Positions 10,167 to 18,634 of a DNA stretch of 64,000 nt are shown here, piece after piece; the first letter of the stretch is position 1; every line of letters starts with the position of its first letter. The notes under the pieces are model-generated. The model was not told where the DNA came from, did not search any database, and worked only from the letters and a program-made list of their open reading frames with translations. This DNA is from Fibrobacterota bacterium (lineage in GTDB: Bacteria; Fibrobacterota; Fibrobacteria; UBA11236), in contig JAEKLQ010000028.1 in assembly GCA_019509785.1 (NCBI GenBank), forward strand, positions 42,464 to 106,463, written 5' to 3'. The position numbers and the translations under genes are program-made.

Positions 10167-12134
10167 TCAGAAAGAAGAGAAACGCAAAGCATCGCCATCG
10201 GAGACCAGTACGGTCCGCGATGCCGGATCCAAGGCGATGGATCGCCCCGGCCTCGCGCCCGGCACCGGAAGACGTCCGAGGGTCTCCCGGGAGAAGGGGG
10301 CGAATACCAGCAAGGAATCGTTTTCGGCGGAAGTCGCGAAAGCATATCCCCCGAAGAGCCCGCTGGCATCGGCGGCGAGGCGATCAATGGGCGTCGCGGC
10401 ATCGATGGAATCCGCCGGGCTTAAGTCCGCGTGGAATCCCCGTAGCCACCGCGATCCCGGCGACGACCCTCCGACATAGAGCAGGCCGCCCACCCATGCC
10501 AGATCGTCCACTTCGCCTTCGGAAAGATCCCGCGCCGCTTTCACCTTACCGTCCGCTTTCCCGATCAGCAACACATGCCCCCGCACGTTCGGCGCGTTCC
10601 CCTCCACCGCGTAATACCCGCCGGGCCCGGAGACCAGTTTGGGCGATCGACTCTCCGGCTGCGCCCCGTCCCATCCGTAACCTTTCAAGGTATCGATCTC
10701 CAACAGGGAGAGATCGGCGGCGAGGAAGCGGGCGAGGGCCAAGGTTCCATCGCTTAGACGACCTAAGGTAAGCAAGTGGGCCCCATCACGCAAGAGACCG
10801 CCCGGTTGCAGTGTGACGGGCACCACACTCTGGACCGGCGAAGTCCTCCACGCGGCGATGCGGCCGATGCGGTTGGCATCCGGATACGAAATATACAGCG
10901 CGTCGCTATCAGCCAGCATTTCTCCGGCATCGAAATATTCGGCAGTTAGGGAATCGCCATCATTATTGGCCAAGTCGATCGTTTTTTCGAGAACGGGAGG
11001 TCGGGTATCCATCCGGACAAGGTACGCCTTGCCCGCCTGGTTGAACGGGGTCGACATTACGACGGCGTAGCCGGCCGCTACCGCGACGGAACGGATCTCG
11101 CGCTTATCGCCCAAATCGATGGTCCGGAAGGACCCGACGGGGGGAATCGCGGTCACGAAGCGGCTTACCGGGCCGGACACGAGGCGAAGCGTGTCCAGCT
11201 TCCCGATGCGATCCACCCCTGAAAAGCGCGCGTAGTAGGCAGCCGGAAGGGCTTCATTCACGGCGATGGCATAACTCCCGTCCTCGCCGGTGAAGCCGGT
11301 ATAGCCTTTTCCGAAATCCATCGGCTGGGTCGCCAGTTCCACCCGGATTGCGATTTGCGGAGCTCCCTCGCCCCAATCCACGACCTTACCGCGTAAGAAC
11401 CGGGGACCTATCGTCAAGAGCACCCGTAGGCTGTCCAGCGGCGAACCGGCCGAATCCAGGACGACATATGCCGTGTCATGTCCCACGGGAAGGCTCCAGG
11501 TTCGGCATACGACCCGCAGGACCGAATCGCGGCCGGGCGCGGCGGAATCGCCCCCGGAAGATTCCCATGCGGCTTGGATCCAGTCTTCCGAGGTTCTGGC
11601 GGTGATTCGGAAAGCCGGCATGTCGCTAACGCGCATCGAGCCGGGGATGCTGTCCACCACATCCAAATCCCGGCCTTGGAAATGGGGACGCACGTAGGGA
11701 GGTGGCGGGTGCAGCGTGTCGGGTGGGGGCGGCGGAGGTTTCGTCGTATCCTTCGCCACGCAGGTGTCCGTCACCACCCCCATCGTCTCGCCGCCGCGCG
11801 ACTTCCGCTCGACGAAACAGTTGCCCCGATCGCGCCGATAGCCGCGTACGACGTACACGAGGTTGCGACTGCCGTCCGCCGCGCCCACGCCCAGGCTTTC
11901 CGGCGATGCCAACGGCCCTTTCCATAAAAGGACCACCAGGCGGGAGTCCTCCGCGTCTTCGAGCCAGACCTCAACGGAATCGAAGCGCTCCAGCGAATCC
12001 CCCCGAAGGGCGGCACGCGCATCGTAGGCATCTTCGGGGCGGACCAAGGGCTGCTGCAGAAGGCAACCCCATAGCGCGGCCCCGGCGGCGGCGAACATGA
12101 GAATGCGGATCCCGGCCCGGATGGCTGCCTTCAT
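10167..12134 (-). CDS. Predicted lipoprotein with Pro-rich linker and beta-propeller-like C-terminal half
   Basis: 655-aa protein starting at the ATG at 12134, which overlaps the caspase-gene stop as ATGA. Residues 1-23 form a signal sequence ending in LWGC, so Cys24 is a likely lipidation site. An N-terminal domain of about 110 residues (to VTDTCVAKD) resembles the start of the lipoprotein at 48367. A PPPPPPD linker follows, then Ig-like sequence and a C-terminal half with repeated strand-turn units (for example VAVAAGYAVV, LLYVGGS, LFGGYAFAT) that read like a beta-propeller. No catalytic motif seen. Function unknown. The operon position suggests a surface partner or sensor for the caspase-fold protein. 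Confidence 0.75.
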   Translation of the reverse strand: MKAAIRAGIRILMFAAAGAALWGCLLQQPLVRPEDAYDARAALRGDSLERFDSVEVWLEDAEDSRLVVLLWKGPLASPESLGVGAADGSRNLVYVVRGYRRDRGNCFVERKSRGGETMGVVTDTCVAKDTTKPPPPPPDTLHPPPPYVRPHFQGRDLDVVDSIPGSMRVSDMPAFRITARTSEDWIQAAWESSGGDSAAPGRDSVLRVVCRTWSLPVGHDTAYVVLDSAGSPLDSLRVLLTIGPRFLRGKVVDWGEGAPQIAIRVELATQPMDFGKGYTGFTGEDGSYAIAVNEALPAAYYARFSGVDRIGKLDTLRLVSGPVSRFVTAIPPVGSFRTIDLGDKREIRSVAVAAGYAVVMSTPFNQAGKAYLVRMDTRPPVLEKTIDLANNDGDSLTAEYFDAGEMLADSDALYISYPDANRIGRIAAWRTSPVQSVVPVTLQPGGLLRDGAHLLTLGRLSDGTLALARFLAADLSLLEIDTLKGYGWDGAQPESRSPKLVSGPGGYYAVEGNAPNVRGHVLLIGKADGKVKAARDLSEGEVDDLAWVGGLLYVGGSSPGSRWLRGFHADLSPADSIDAATPIDRLAADASGLFGGYAFATSAENDSLLVFAPFSRETLGRLPVPGARPGRSIALDPASRTVLVSDGDALRFSSF

Positions 12135-13675
12135 GGCCCGAACCTTAAGGAAAAGGATACCGGGAAGGCGGCGACGCGATCCAATCCGCCTCCCGCCGTG
12201 CGGCTGAAGAACCATCCCGCCCCGGCGGAGACCGTGGCCGCGAATCCGGATCCCAGGGCGCGCTCCAGCCCTAAGGCCGCGAAACTACCCAGCAGATCCG
12301 CGCGCGGCAACTCCGACCCGTTCACCTCCTGCCCGATGGACCAGTATTCCGCCCGCGGGCCGAGGAAGATCGATCCCGCCCTGGAGTAACTCCAATAATA
12401 CCGTACCTCGCCCGATACCCCCAGCCCGCCCTGCTCCAGGCGGCCGCCCTCGCCCATGGCGGCGGACTTCGCGAGGTACAGGCCCGCCAAGCCCGCTCCC
12501 CAAGGCCCGACGTTCCCCATCAGCCCGGCCTCCAGGGCCAAAGCCGATCGCCCGCGCCCCGGAAAGGCCGGATACCACCGGGGCTGGGCCGCGATCTGCA
12601 TGGGATCCCGCGAGGCGAAGGCCTGCGGATAGCTCCGGAAGCCGCCCTTGGCCCCCGGTTGCTCCCGTCCTGCCGGCCGGAAATCCTCCGGGCCCAAGGC
12701 GGCGCTCTTGCCGCGGCGGAGATCGGCGAATCCCACTTCGCTCCGTCCCCGGTAGATGAGGTAGGCCGAACGCGGCAGCGCCAGCTTAACCCCTTCCGGA
12801 TCCGAAAGGCGGAACTCGGCGACCTGGGTCCCGTCTTCGGCTTGCAGGATCCGGTATTCGTCCGCGGGCATCCCCTGCAAGGTCAGGAAGGCTTGGCCCA
12901 GTTCCAGGCGCGTAAGCACTACGTTGTCCGAGCCGCGCGCTTGCACGTCGAATCCGGGCGTTTGCACCGTCCCCTTGTCCCCGGCCAAGCGCCGCCGCAA
13001 GGAGGCTTGCGTGAAGGCGTACGCTTCCCACAAGGTGATTTTCCCGTCGCGATCGAAATCGGCCGCGCCGCGCAATGCGGTGACGAAGAAATGCGTGAAC
13101 AACGATCCCTGCAACTCTTTGCTTTCCTGGGACAGCTCCCCGGCGGAACTGGAGGTCAGGATGGCGGACCCGTTTACGCTCAGTTCGTCCCGGTAGCGGA
13201 TGGGAACGGGATCGGCCAGGCCCGCGCCCTTGGCTTGGATCAGGGATCCGCTGAAACAGGCATCGGCGACCAGGAGCTTGAAGTCCGCTTCCAGGCCGGC
13301 GAAATACTCGCGGACTTCCGAGAGAGGCAGGCTCGCGCCTTCCATATGCAAGGCCTCGTCCGATCCATGGCCGGAAAAGTAGAGGAGGATCTGGCACTTG
13401 CGGCCTTGGCCTTTCAGGGCCTTCACCCGCTCGCGGATGGACTTCAAGGCCAGCCGGACCTTGTCCACGTCCGCATCGAGCAACAGGGTTCCGGAGCCCT
13501 TGTCCAAGCCTCCCAATTGCGATAGCGCGGAAAAGACCTGCTCCGCATCCCGGGTGGCGTAGCTCAGGGTCTTTTCATCGGAAAGCCCCTGGTTATCGCC
13601 GACCACCAGGGCCAGCCGATCGAGGCCGCAGGCGGGCAAGCTGAGTCCCAGGACCCCGGCTGCCAACCACTTCAT
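12131..13675 (-). CDS. Caspase-family (C14-like) peptidase with EF-hand loop and barrel-like C-terminal region
   Basis: 514-aa exported protein (ATG at 13675, coupled to the anti-sigma gene by ATGA). After a signal peptide (LSLPAC-type end), residues about 20-270 form a caspase p20-like domain with the His/Cys dyad: LLYFSGHGSD (His103) and VADACFSGS (Cys140). A canonical EF-hand loop follows (DFDRDGKITLWE). Residues about 380-514 have alternating hydrophobic strands ending in SFSLRFGP, like an outer-membrane barrel or barrel-associated domain. Bacterial caspase homologs usually cleave after basic residues; whether this one is active and what it cuts cannot be seen. The neighbours point to regulated proteolysis linked to the ECF sigma system. 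Confidence 0.85.
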   Translation of the reverse strand: MKWLAAGVLGLSLPACGLDRLALVVGDNQGLSDEKTLSYATRDAEQVFSALSQLGGLDKGSGTLLLDADVDKVRLALKSIRERVKALKGQGRKCQILLYFSGHGSDEALHMEGASLPLSEVREYFAGLEADFKLLVADACFSGSLIQAKGAGLADPVPIRYRDELSVNGSAILTSSSAGELSQESKELQGSLFTHFFVTALRGAADFDRDGKITLWEAYAFTQASLRRRLAGDKGTVQTPGFDVQARGSDNVVLTRLELGQAFLTLQGMPADEYRILQAEDGTQVAEFRLSDPEGVKLALPRSAYLIYRGRSEVGFADLRRGKSAALGPEDFRPAGREQPGAKGGFRSYPQAFASRDPMQIAAQPRWYPAFPGRGRSALALEAGLMGNVGPWGAGLAGLYLAKSAAMGEGGRLEQGGLGVSGEVRYYWSYSRAGSIFLGPRAEYWSIGQEVNGSELPRADLLGSFAALGLERALGSGFAATVSAGAGWFFSRTAGGGLDRVAAFPVSFSLRFGP

Positions 13676-14409
13676 GGGGAATTCAAAAGCAAGAAGGGAC
13701 GCATATGCAATCCGGCGACGGCTTTGCCTTCGGCCTGCGCCCGCGCGGCTCGGGAATCGAAGGTTCCGTAAGACCATATGCAATAGAGACGTTCGCGTTG
13801 CCACCCACGTTCCAAAATAAGGCTATGGGGCAGGTTTTCGCCTCGGGGGTTTCCTAGCGGCCGGCCTTGGCCTTCGTCCATATAGGTTTGCAAGGCGCCT
13901 TCGTCGTCGCGGTAGAGGACGGCGAAATGGACCGGTCTATCCGCGATTATGCCCAATTGCAGGGTGTCTCCCGGCTTGCAGGCCACGCTATCGCCGGAGG
14001 CCCGGCCGTTCACGAACAAATGGAATTCGGCCGAGCCCTTGGCCGACAAATCCGAGGGCGAAGGGGTCCAGGGAACGCGTAGGGCCACGATGGCCAGGAT
14101 CAGGAGGGCGGCGATTGCGATGGCGGGCCGGGGGGAGAGCGAATCCCAAAACGCCCGCAATGCGCTTTTCGCGGGGGCCCTGGCCGACCGGGCCCGGCGC
14201 GTGGCCGAGAAGTATTCCCAGCTCGGGTATTTCGCCGCGAAAGCATCCCGCGCGGCCGTCGCTTCGCGCAACTTCGCGGCGCAGTCCGGACAGGCTTGCA
14301 CGTGGCTTTCCAAGGCGGACCGATCCGCCGGCGAGGCTTCCCCGGCCAGGAATTCCGCCAGGGCGAGGCGCGACGGATGCGGTCCCGTGGATGCGTGGAT
14401 AGGCTTCAC
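13672..14409 (-). CDS. Zinc-finger anti-sigma factor with DUF4384-like periplasmic domain
   Basis: 245-aa single-pass membrane protein. The cytoplasmic N terminus has a zf-HC2-type motif (His36, Cys40, Cys43 in HVQACPDC), the usual sigma-binding anti-sigma domain. One TM helix spans about residues 95-112. The periplasmic C terminus (about 120-245) resembles DUF4384, a beta domain often associated with bacterial caspases. Start is GTG at 14409, overlapping the sigma gene stop (GTGA). It should hold the sigma factor inactive until a periplasmic signal, possibly proteolysis, is received. The DUF4384 assignment is by eye. Confidence 0.8.
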   Translation of the reverse strand: MKPIHASTGPHPSRLALAEFLAGEASPADRSALESHVQACPDCAAKLREATAARDAFAAKYPSWEYFSATRRARSARAPAKSALRAFWDSLSPRPAIAIAALLILAIVALRVPWTPSPSDLSAKGSAEFHLFVNGRASGDSVACKPGDTLQLGIIADRPVHFAVLYRDDEGALQTYMDEGQGRPLGNPRGENLPHSLILERGWQRERLYCIWSYGTFDSRAARAQAEGKAVAGLHMRPFLLLNSP

Positions 14410-14912
14410 CGGTAGCGCTCCATCTTCGCCTTGAAGGCGGTCACCTTGCGATGGATGGTCGTGCGCGAGATGCCGAGCTTCTCAACCACCTCTTCCTGCG
14501 TCAACCCTTCCAAGTAGAGCAGGAAAACGATTTCCACGGTTTCCCGATCGGCTTCCCGGGTGATGCGCTCCACCAAAAGGCATGCGTCCATATGTTCTTC
14601 CGGGGAAGCGTGCAGCATCTCCTCGAAATCCGGGACGCCGGCCCCGTCCACCTCGAATTTCCGTTTGCGGAACAATTGGATGCATTCGTTCACGGCGATA
14701 CGGTAGATCCAGGAGTAGATGCGGCTTTGTCCCTTGAACCCGGCGAGGTTTTGCTGGACCTTGATGAACACCTGGTTGACCATGTCCTCCGCGTCTTCCT
14801 TATTGCGGACGTACTTCATGCAAACCCAATAGATCGACGCGGCGTATTTGCGATATAACGCGCCTATCTCGACGCTGGCTTCCGGCTCCTCGGGGGACTC
14901 CGCCGCCCGCAT
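14406..14912 (-). CDS. ECF-family RNA polymerase sigma factor
   Basis: Sigma-24-like regulator containing region 2 (ALYRKYAASIYWVCMKYV, then EDAEDMVNQVFIKV) and region 4 (VFLLYLEGLTQEEVVEKLGIS, helix-turn-helix). The ATG at 14912 gives 168 aa, a normal ECF size. An upstream ATG at 15044 would add 44 residues without recognisable sigma sequence. It heads a five-gene operon with its zinc-finger anti-sigma factor immediately downstream. A GGAAC element upstream could be an ECF-type -35, which would fit autoregulation and the shorter start. Confidence 0.88.
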   Translation of the reverse strand: MRAAESPEEPEASVEIGALYRKYAASIYWVCMKYVRNKEDAEDMVNQVFIKVQQNLAGFKGQSRIYSWIYRIAVNECIQLFRKRKFEVDGAGVPDFEEMLHASPEEHMDACLLVERITREADRETVEIVFLLYLEGLTQEEVVEKLGISRTTIHRKVTAFKAKMERYR

Positions 14913-15049
14913 GGCCGGAAGGGATTCGTCTTTATGTCCGGGCGTTTCGGGACCGATGGAAAAGGCATGCAAAAGCCGGCGGGACAAGCGCAGAAGCTTG
15001 CCTATGGCCTTGCCCTGTCCACCGATCCAGACGGCGCTTATCATTTGGA

Positions 15050-15073
15050 TGCGCTAGCTCCCGGGATTGTTCC
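15050..15073 (-). promoter_or_regulatory. Candidate ECF-type promoter for the sigma operon
   Basis: GGAAC on the minus strand (15073-15069) is the classic ECF -35 core, and GCATC follows after about 16 bases. The -10 match is weak, so this is tentative. If used, the transcript would start near 15037 and favour the sigma-factor start at 14912. Confidence 0.25.
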
Positions 15074-15156
15074 GCGCTTGCGCAAAAGGCCCGCGGCGGA
15101 TGCGCCAAAGCTACTTAAAATCGGGGGGCGAACCGCATTCCGTCGTAGAGCGCCAT

Positions 15157-15185
15157 TTGAGCCCGGTCCCCATTCTTTTTAATTT
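15157..15185 (+). promoter_or_regulatory. Predicted promoter for thrS operon
   Basis: TTGAGC (15157-15162), 17-base spacer, TAATTT (15180-15185), leaving a short leader before the thrS GTG at 15219. A GGGAG ribosome-binding site lies at 15205-15209. Confidence 0.45.
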
Positions 15186-15218
15186 CCGAGGTTTCGGCCA
15201 ACCCGGGAGTTAGACGCC

Positions 15219-17150
15219 GTGCCCAACATCAAGGTCACCCTGCCCAACGATTCCGTCCTCGAAGTCGAGGCCGGATCTACCATCCTCGACGTGGTCAAGA
15301 AAATCGGCCCCGGTCTGGCCAAGAGCGCTATCGCCGCCATTTACAATGGTAAGGAAATGGATTTGTCCCGCACCCTCCATGAGGACGGGTCCTTGCGCGT
15401 GCTTACCACCCAGAATCCCGAGGCCCTGGAGATCATCCGCCATTCCACCGCGCATCTCATGGCCATGGCGGTTACCGAATTGTTCCCCGGCACCATGCTG
15501 ACCATCGGGCCGGTGATCGAGAACGGCTTCTACTACGATTTCGATTCGCCCCACAAGTTCAGCCCGGAGGATTTCCCCGTCATCGAGGAGAAGATGCGGG
15601 AATTGGCCAAGAAGGATTTCCCGGTGGTCCGTTCCGTCAAGCCCCGCTCCGAGGCCATCGCCTATTACAAGGACCCCGCCCATCGCGAGCCCTACAAGGT
15701 CGAGATGATGGAAGAGTGGACGGACGATACCGTTTCCTTCTACCAGCAGGGCCCCTTCGGCGACTTGTGCCGCGGTCCGCACGTGCCCTCGACCGGCAAG
15801 CTTGGCCATTTCAAGCTGCTCTCGGTGGCCGGCGCCTATTGGCGCGGCGATGAGAAGCGCCCCATGCTGCAGCGTATCTACGCAACCGCTTTCACCAACA
15901 AGGAAGACCTGGAAAAGCATCTCTTCATGCTTGACGAGGCCAAAAAGCGCGATCACCGCAAGCTGGGCCGGGAGTTGAACTATTTCCATCTCGAGGAAGG
16001 TTCGCCCGGGATGGTCTTCTGGCATGCGCGCGGCTGGCGCCTTTACGTGAAGCTCATGGATTACATCCGCGCCAAGCTGAATCGCAAGGGCTATGTCGAA
16101 GTGCGGACCCCCGAGATCGTGGACAAGCAGATCTTCGTGAAGAGCGGGCACGTGGCGAATTATTCGCATAATATGTTCTTCACCGAGAGCGAGAACCGCG
16201 AGTACGCCATTAAGCCCATGAACTGCCCCTGCCACGTGGAAGTATTCAAGCAAGGCATGAAGTCGTTCCGCGATTTGCCCATCCGCATGGCCGAGTTCGG
16301 CAAATGCCATCGCAACGAACTGGCCGGCACCATGCACGGCCTCATGCGCGTGCGCGGCTTCACCCAGGACGATGCGCACATCTTCTGCACCAAGGATCAG
16401 ATCGCGTCCGAGGTCGCCGACTTCTGCGGGCTCCTGCACGAGGTCTACGCCGATTTCGGATTCTCGGATATCATCGTCAAGCTGGCCGATCGTCCCACGC
16501 CGGACAAGCGCGTCGGGACCGACGCCGACTGGGACATGGCGGAAGAAGCCTTGCGCGAAGCTTGCCGACGGGCCAAGCTGGAGTTCGTGATGAACCCGGG
16601 CGACGGCGCCTTCTATGGGCCCAAGCTCGAGTTCACCCTGAAGGATTCCTTGGGCCGCCATTGGCAATGCGGAACCATCCAGGTGGACTTCAATACCGCC
16701 GAACGCTTGGGCGGCGAATACGTGGGTTCGGACGGGGGCAAGCAGGCTCCCGTCATGCTGCATCGGGCCGTGTTCGGATCCTTGGAACGCTTCATCGCCA
16801 TCCTGATGGAAAATTTCGCCGGCGATTTGCCCTTATGGATAAATCCCCAACAAATCCGTATCCTGCCGGTCTCGGAAAAGTTCCTGGACTATAGCCGGAT
16901 GATTAACGAGCGCTTCCTGGATGCCGGAATGATATCGGAAGTGGACGAGCGGAACGACAAAATCGGGTTCAAGATCCGGGAAGGTGAACGGGAAAAGGTC
17001 CCTTACCTGGTGATTTTGGGGGAAAAAGAGCAGCAATCCGGCAAAATCACCCTGCGGAAGCGGAAAATCGGGGACTTGGGCGCCTTTTCCTTAGACGAAG
17101 CCTTGGAAAAAATTAAATTGGAAGTTTCCTCTAAAGGGGTGGAGCCTTAA
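15219..17150 (+). CDS. thrS: Threonine--tRNA ligase
   Basis: Class II aminoacyl-tRNA synthetase, 643 aa, charging tRNA-Thr. Domains in order: TGS (residues 1-62), the editing domain with HSTAHLMA and a later HVPSTGK stretch, the catalytic core (class II motif 2 CHRNELAGTMHGLMRVR, motif 3 near HRAVFGSLERF) and the C-terminal anticodon-binding domain. Start is GTG at 15219 with GGGAG 9 bases upstream. It opens the conserved thrS-infC-rpmI-rplT order. Full length and intact. Confidence 0.97.
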   Translation: MPNIKVTLPNDSVLEVEAGSTILDVVKKIGPGLAKSAIAAIYNGKEMDLSRTLHEDGSLRVLTTQNPEALEIIRHSTAHLMAMAVTELFPGTMLTIGPVIENGFYYDFDSPHKFSPEDFPVIEEKMRELAKKDFPVVRSVKPRSEAIAYYKDPAHREPYKVEMMEEWTDDTVSFYQQGPFGDLCRGPHVPSTGKLGHFKLLSVAGAYWRGDEKRPMLQRIYATAFTNKEDLEKHLFMLDEAKKRDHRKLGRELNYFHLEEGSPGMVFWHARGWRLYVKLMDYIRAKLNRKGYVEVRTPEIVDKQIFVKSGHVANYSHNMFFTESENREYAIKPMNCPCHVEVFKQGMKSFRDLPIRMAEFGKCHRNELAGTMHGLMRVRGFTQDDAHIFCTKDQIASEVADFCGLLHEVYADFGFSDIIVKLADRPTPDKRVGTDADWDMAEEALREACRRAKLEFVMNPGDGAFYGPKLEFTLKDSLGRHWQCGTIQVDFNTAERLGGEYVGSDGGKQAPVMLHRAVFGSLERFIAILMENFAGDLPLWINPQQIRILPVSEKFLDYSRMINERFLDAGMISEVDERNDKIGFKIREGEREKVPYLVILGEKEQQSGKITLRKRKIGDLGAFSLDEALEKIKLEVSSKGVEP

Positions 17151-17269
17151 AACGGTTCGACTTCCCGGGAATGGGACCGGCAGGGAATTCTATCCGCCAG
17201 GTCCCCGCCTCCCTAAAAGAGTCCCAAGGGTTCTTAAGAGGCGAAGTTAGGTTCAGCGAAAGGTAAAGA

Positions 17270-17971
17270 TTGCAGAGACGACCGTTTTTCAGCGCCCCCA
17301 AAGAAACCATCCGCATCAACGAACATATCCGCACCTATGAGGTGCGAGTCATCGACGCCGATGGGAAACAGCTCGGGGTGCTCACGGTTCCGGCCGCCTT
17401 GGAAAGAGCCAAGGAGCGGGGCCTCGACCTGGTTGAAGTGAGCCCTACCGCCCAGCCTCCGGTTTGCCGGATCATGGATTTCGGCAAGTACAAATACGAA
17501 ATCTCCAAAAAGGCAAAGGCATCCAAGGCCAAGCAGCACGTCATCAAGGTCAAGGAGATCAAGTTCCATCCCAAGACGGGAGAAAATGACTATAATTACC
17601 GCCTCGTTCAGGCGAAAGAATTCCTGGAAAAGGGATTCAAGGTCAAGGCTACGGTGGTTTTCCGTGGCCGCGAAATGGCCCACATCGAATTCGGGGCCCG
17701 CTGGCTCAAGAAGATGACGGTGGATCTGAACGGGATCGGTCAGGCGGAAACGGGCTCCATCCAGGAAGGCCGTAACGTCACGACGATTTTCGCGCCGGTG
17801 AAGCACCATGTGCAGCCTGTCGCCAAGCCTAAGGTTCCCGGAGTACCGGGAGCCGCTCCCGCGCCTGCGGGGGCTAAGCCTGCGGCGGAAGCGGATGGGG
17901 TTGCGGCGCCAGAGGTTGCCAAACCCGCTCCCGGCGAAAGCAAGGCAGCGGCTCCGGCCAACCAGGCCTGA
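17270..17971 (+). CDS. infC: Translation initiation factor IF-3 with TTG start and Ala/Pro-rich tail
   Basis: IF-3 binds the 30S subunit and proofreads the start codon and initiator tRNA. The 233-aa protein has the IF3 N domain (INEHIRTYEVRVIDADG) and C domain (EIKFHPKTGENDYNYRLVQAKEFL). About 50 extra C-terminal residues are Ala/Pro-rich. The only usable start is TTG at 17270, because an in-frame TAA lies at 17264-17266. A non-AUG start fits the known autoregulation of infC (AUU in E. coli). It lies between thrS and rpmI. Confidence 0.95.
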   Translation: MQRRPFFSAPKETIRINEHIRTYEVRVIDADGKQLGVLTVPAALERAKERGLDLVEVSPTAQPPVCRIMDFGKYKYEISKKAKASKAKQHVIKVKEIKFHPKTGENDYNYRLVQAKEFLEKGFKVKATVVFRGREMAHIEFGARWLKKMTVDLNGIGQAETGSIQEGRNVTTIFAPVKHHVQPVAKPKVPGVPGAAPAPAGAKPAAEADGVAAPEVAKPAPGESKAAAPANQA

Positions 17972-18001
17972 GACTAGAGAATTTCGAAGGAGAGGTATCC
18001 A

Positions 18002-18202
18002 GTGCCGAAGATGAAGACCCACAGCGGAGCCAAGAAGCGGTTCAAAGTCACCGCCACCGGCAAGCTGAAGCGCAAGGGCGCGAACAAGAACCACATCATG
18101 GGCAAGAAGAAGCCCGAGATGAAGCGCCGCCAGGGCGGCGCCTTTTACGTGGGCCCCACCGAAGCGCCGCGCATGAAGCGCCTGCTCGCCATCGGCGGCT
18201 GA
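18002..18202 (+). CDS. rpmI: 50S ribosomal protein bL35
   Basis: 66-aa basic ribosomal protein of the large subunit. It begins [15 protein letters not shown], the bL35 signature. GTG start at 18002 after a GGAGAGG ribosome-binding site. Conserved position between infC and rplT, so it is expected to share their transcript and the translational feedback by bL20 known in this operon class. Confidence 0.97.
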   Translation: MPKMKTHSGAKKRFKVTATGKLKRKGANKNHIMGKKKPEMKRRQGGAFYVGPTEAPRMKRLLAIGG

Positions 18203-18227
18203 GCGCATAGAGTTTTAGGAGTAAGCC

Positions 18228-18578
18228 ATGCCCAGAAGTAAACCAAGTGTAGCCTCACGCGCGCGTCGCAAGAAAATCCTCAAGCGCGCCAAGGGTTTCT
18301 ACGGACGCCGCAAGTCCAATCTCAAGCTCGCGAAGGAAGCGGTCGACAAGTCCCGCAAATTCGCGACCGAACATCGTCACGATAAGAAGTCGGCTTACCG
18401 CAGCCTGTGGACCGTGCGCATCAACGCCGCGGCCCGCGAGCTCGGGACCACTTACTCGCGTCTGATCTCGGGCCTCAAGAAGGCCGCCATCAGCCTCGAT
18501 CGCAAGATCCTGGCCGACCTGGCCCTGTCCGATTCCTCCGCCTTCGCCAAGGTGGTGGAAGCCGCGAAGGCCAAGTAA
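18228..18578 (+). CDS. rplT: 50S ribosomal protein bL20
   Basis: 116-aa basic protein required for early assembly of the large subunit. It has the family features RARRKKILKRAKGFYGRRKSN near the N terminus (residues 11 onward) and RINAAARELGTTYSRLI in the middle. ATG start with AGGAG 6 bases upstream. Last gene of the thrS operon, followed by a clear intrinsic terminator. In other bacteria bL20 represses rpmI/rplT translation; no leader mimic was identified here. Confidence 0.97.
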   Translation: MPRSKPSVASRARRKKILKRAKGFYGRRKSNLKLAKEAVDKSRKFATEHRHDKKSAYRSLWTVRINAAARELGTTYSRLISGLKKAAISLDRKILADLALSDSSAFAKVVEAAKAK

Positions 18579-18599
18579 GCGGAGCATCCATCGCTTTGG

Positions 18600-18631
18600 A
18601 AAGCCGGGGTCCCTAAAGGATCCCGGCTTTT
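18600..18631 (+). terminator. Intrinsic terminator after rplT
   Basis: Stem AAAGCCGGG/CCCGGCTTT with inner GTCC/GGAT pairing around CTAAA, followed by TTCGTTT. It separates the thrS-rplT operon from the convergent ABC permease gene and may work in both directions. Confidence 0.8.
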
Positions 18632-18634
18632 CGT

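Noticed and set aside
15045..15218. T-box leader upstream of thrS
   Set aside because: No T-box bulge sequence or specifier-loop arrangement was visible, and such leaders are rare outside Gram-positives.
15210..16763. 517-aa open frame antisense to thrS
   Set aside because: thrS is unmistakable on the plus strand; in GC-rich DNA such mirror frames lack stops by chance.
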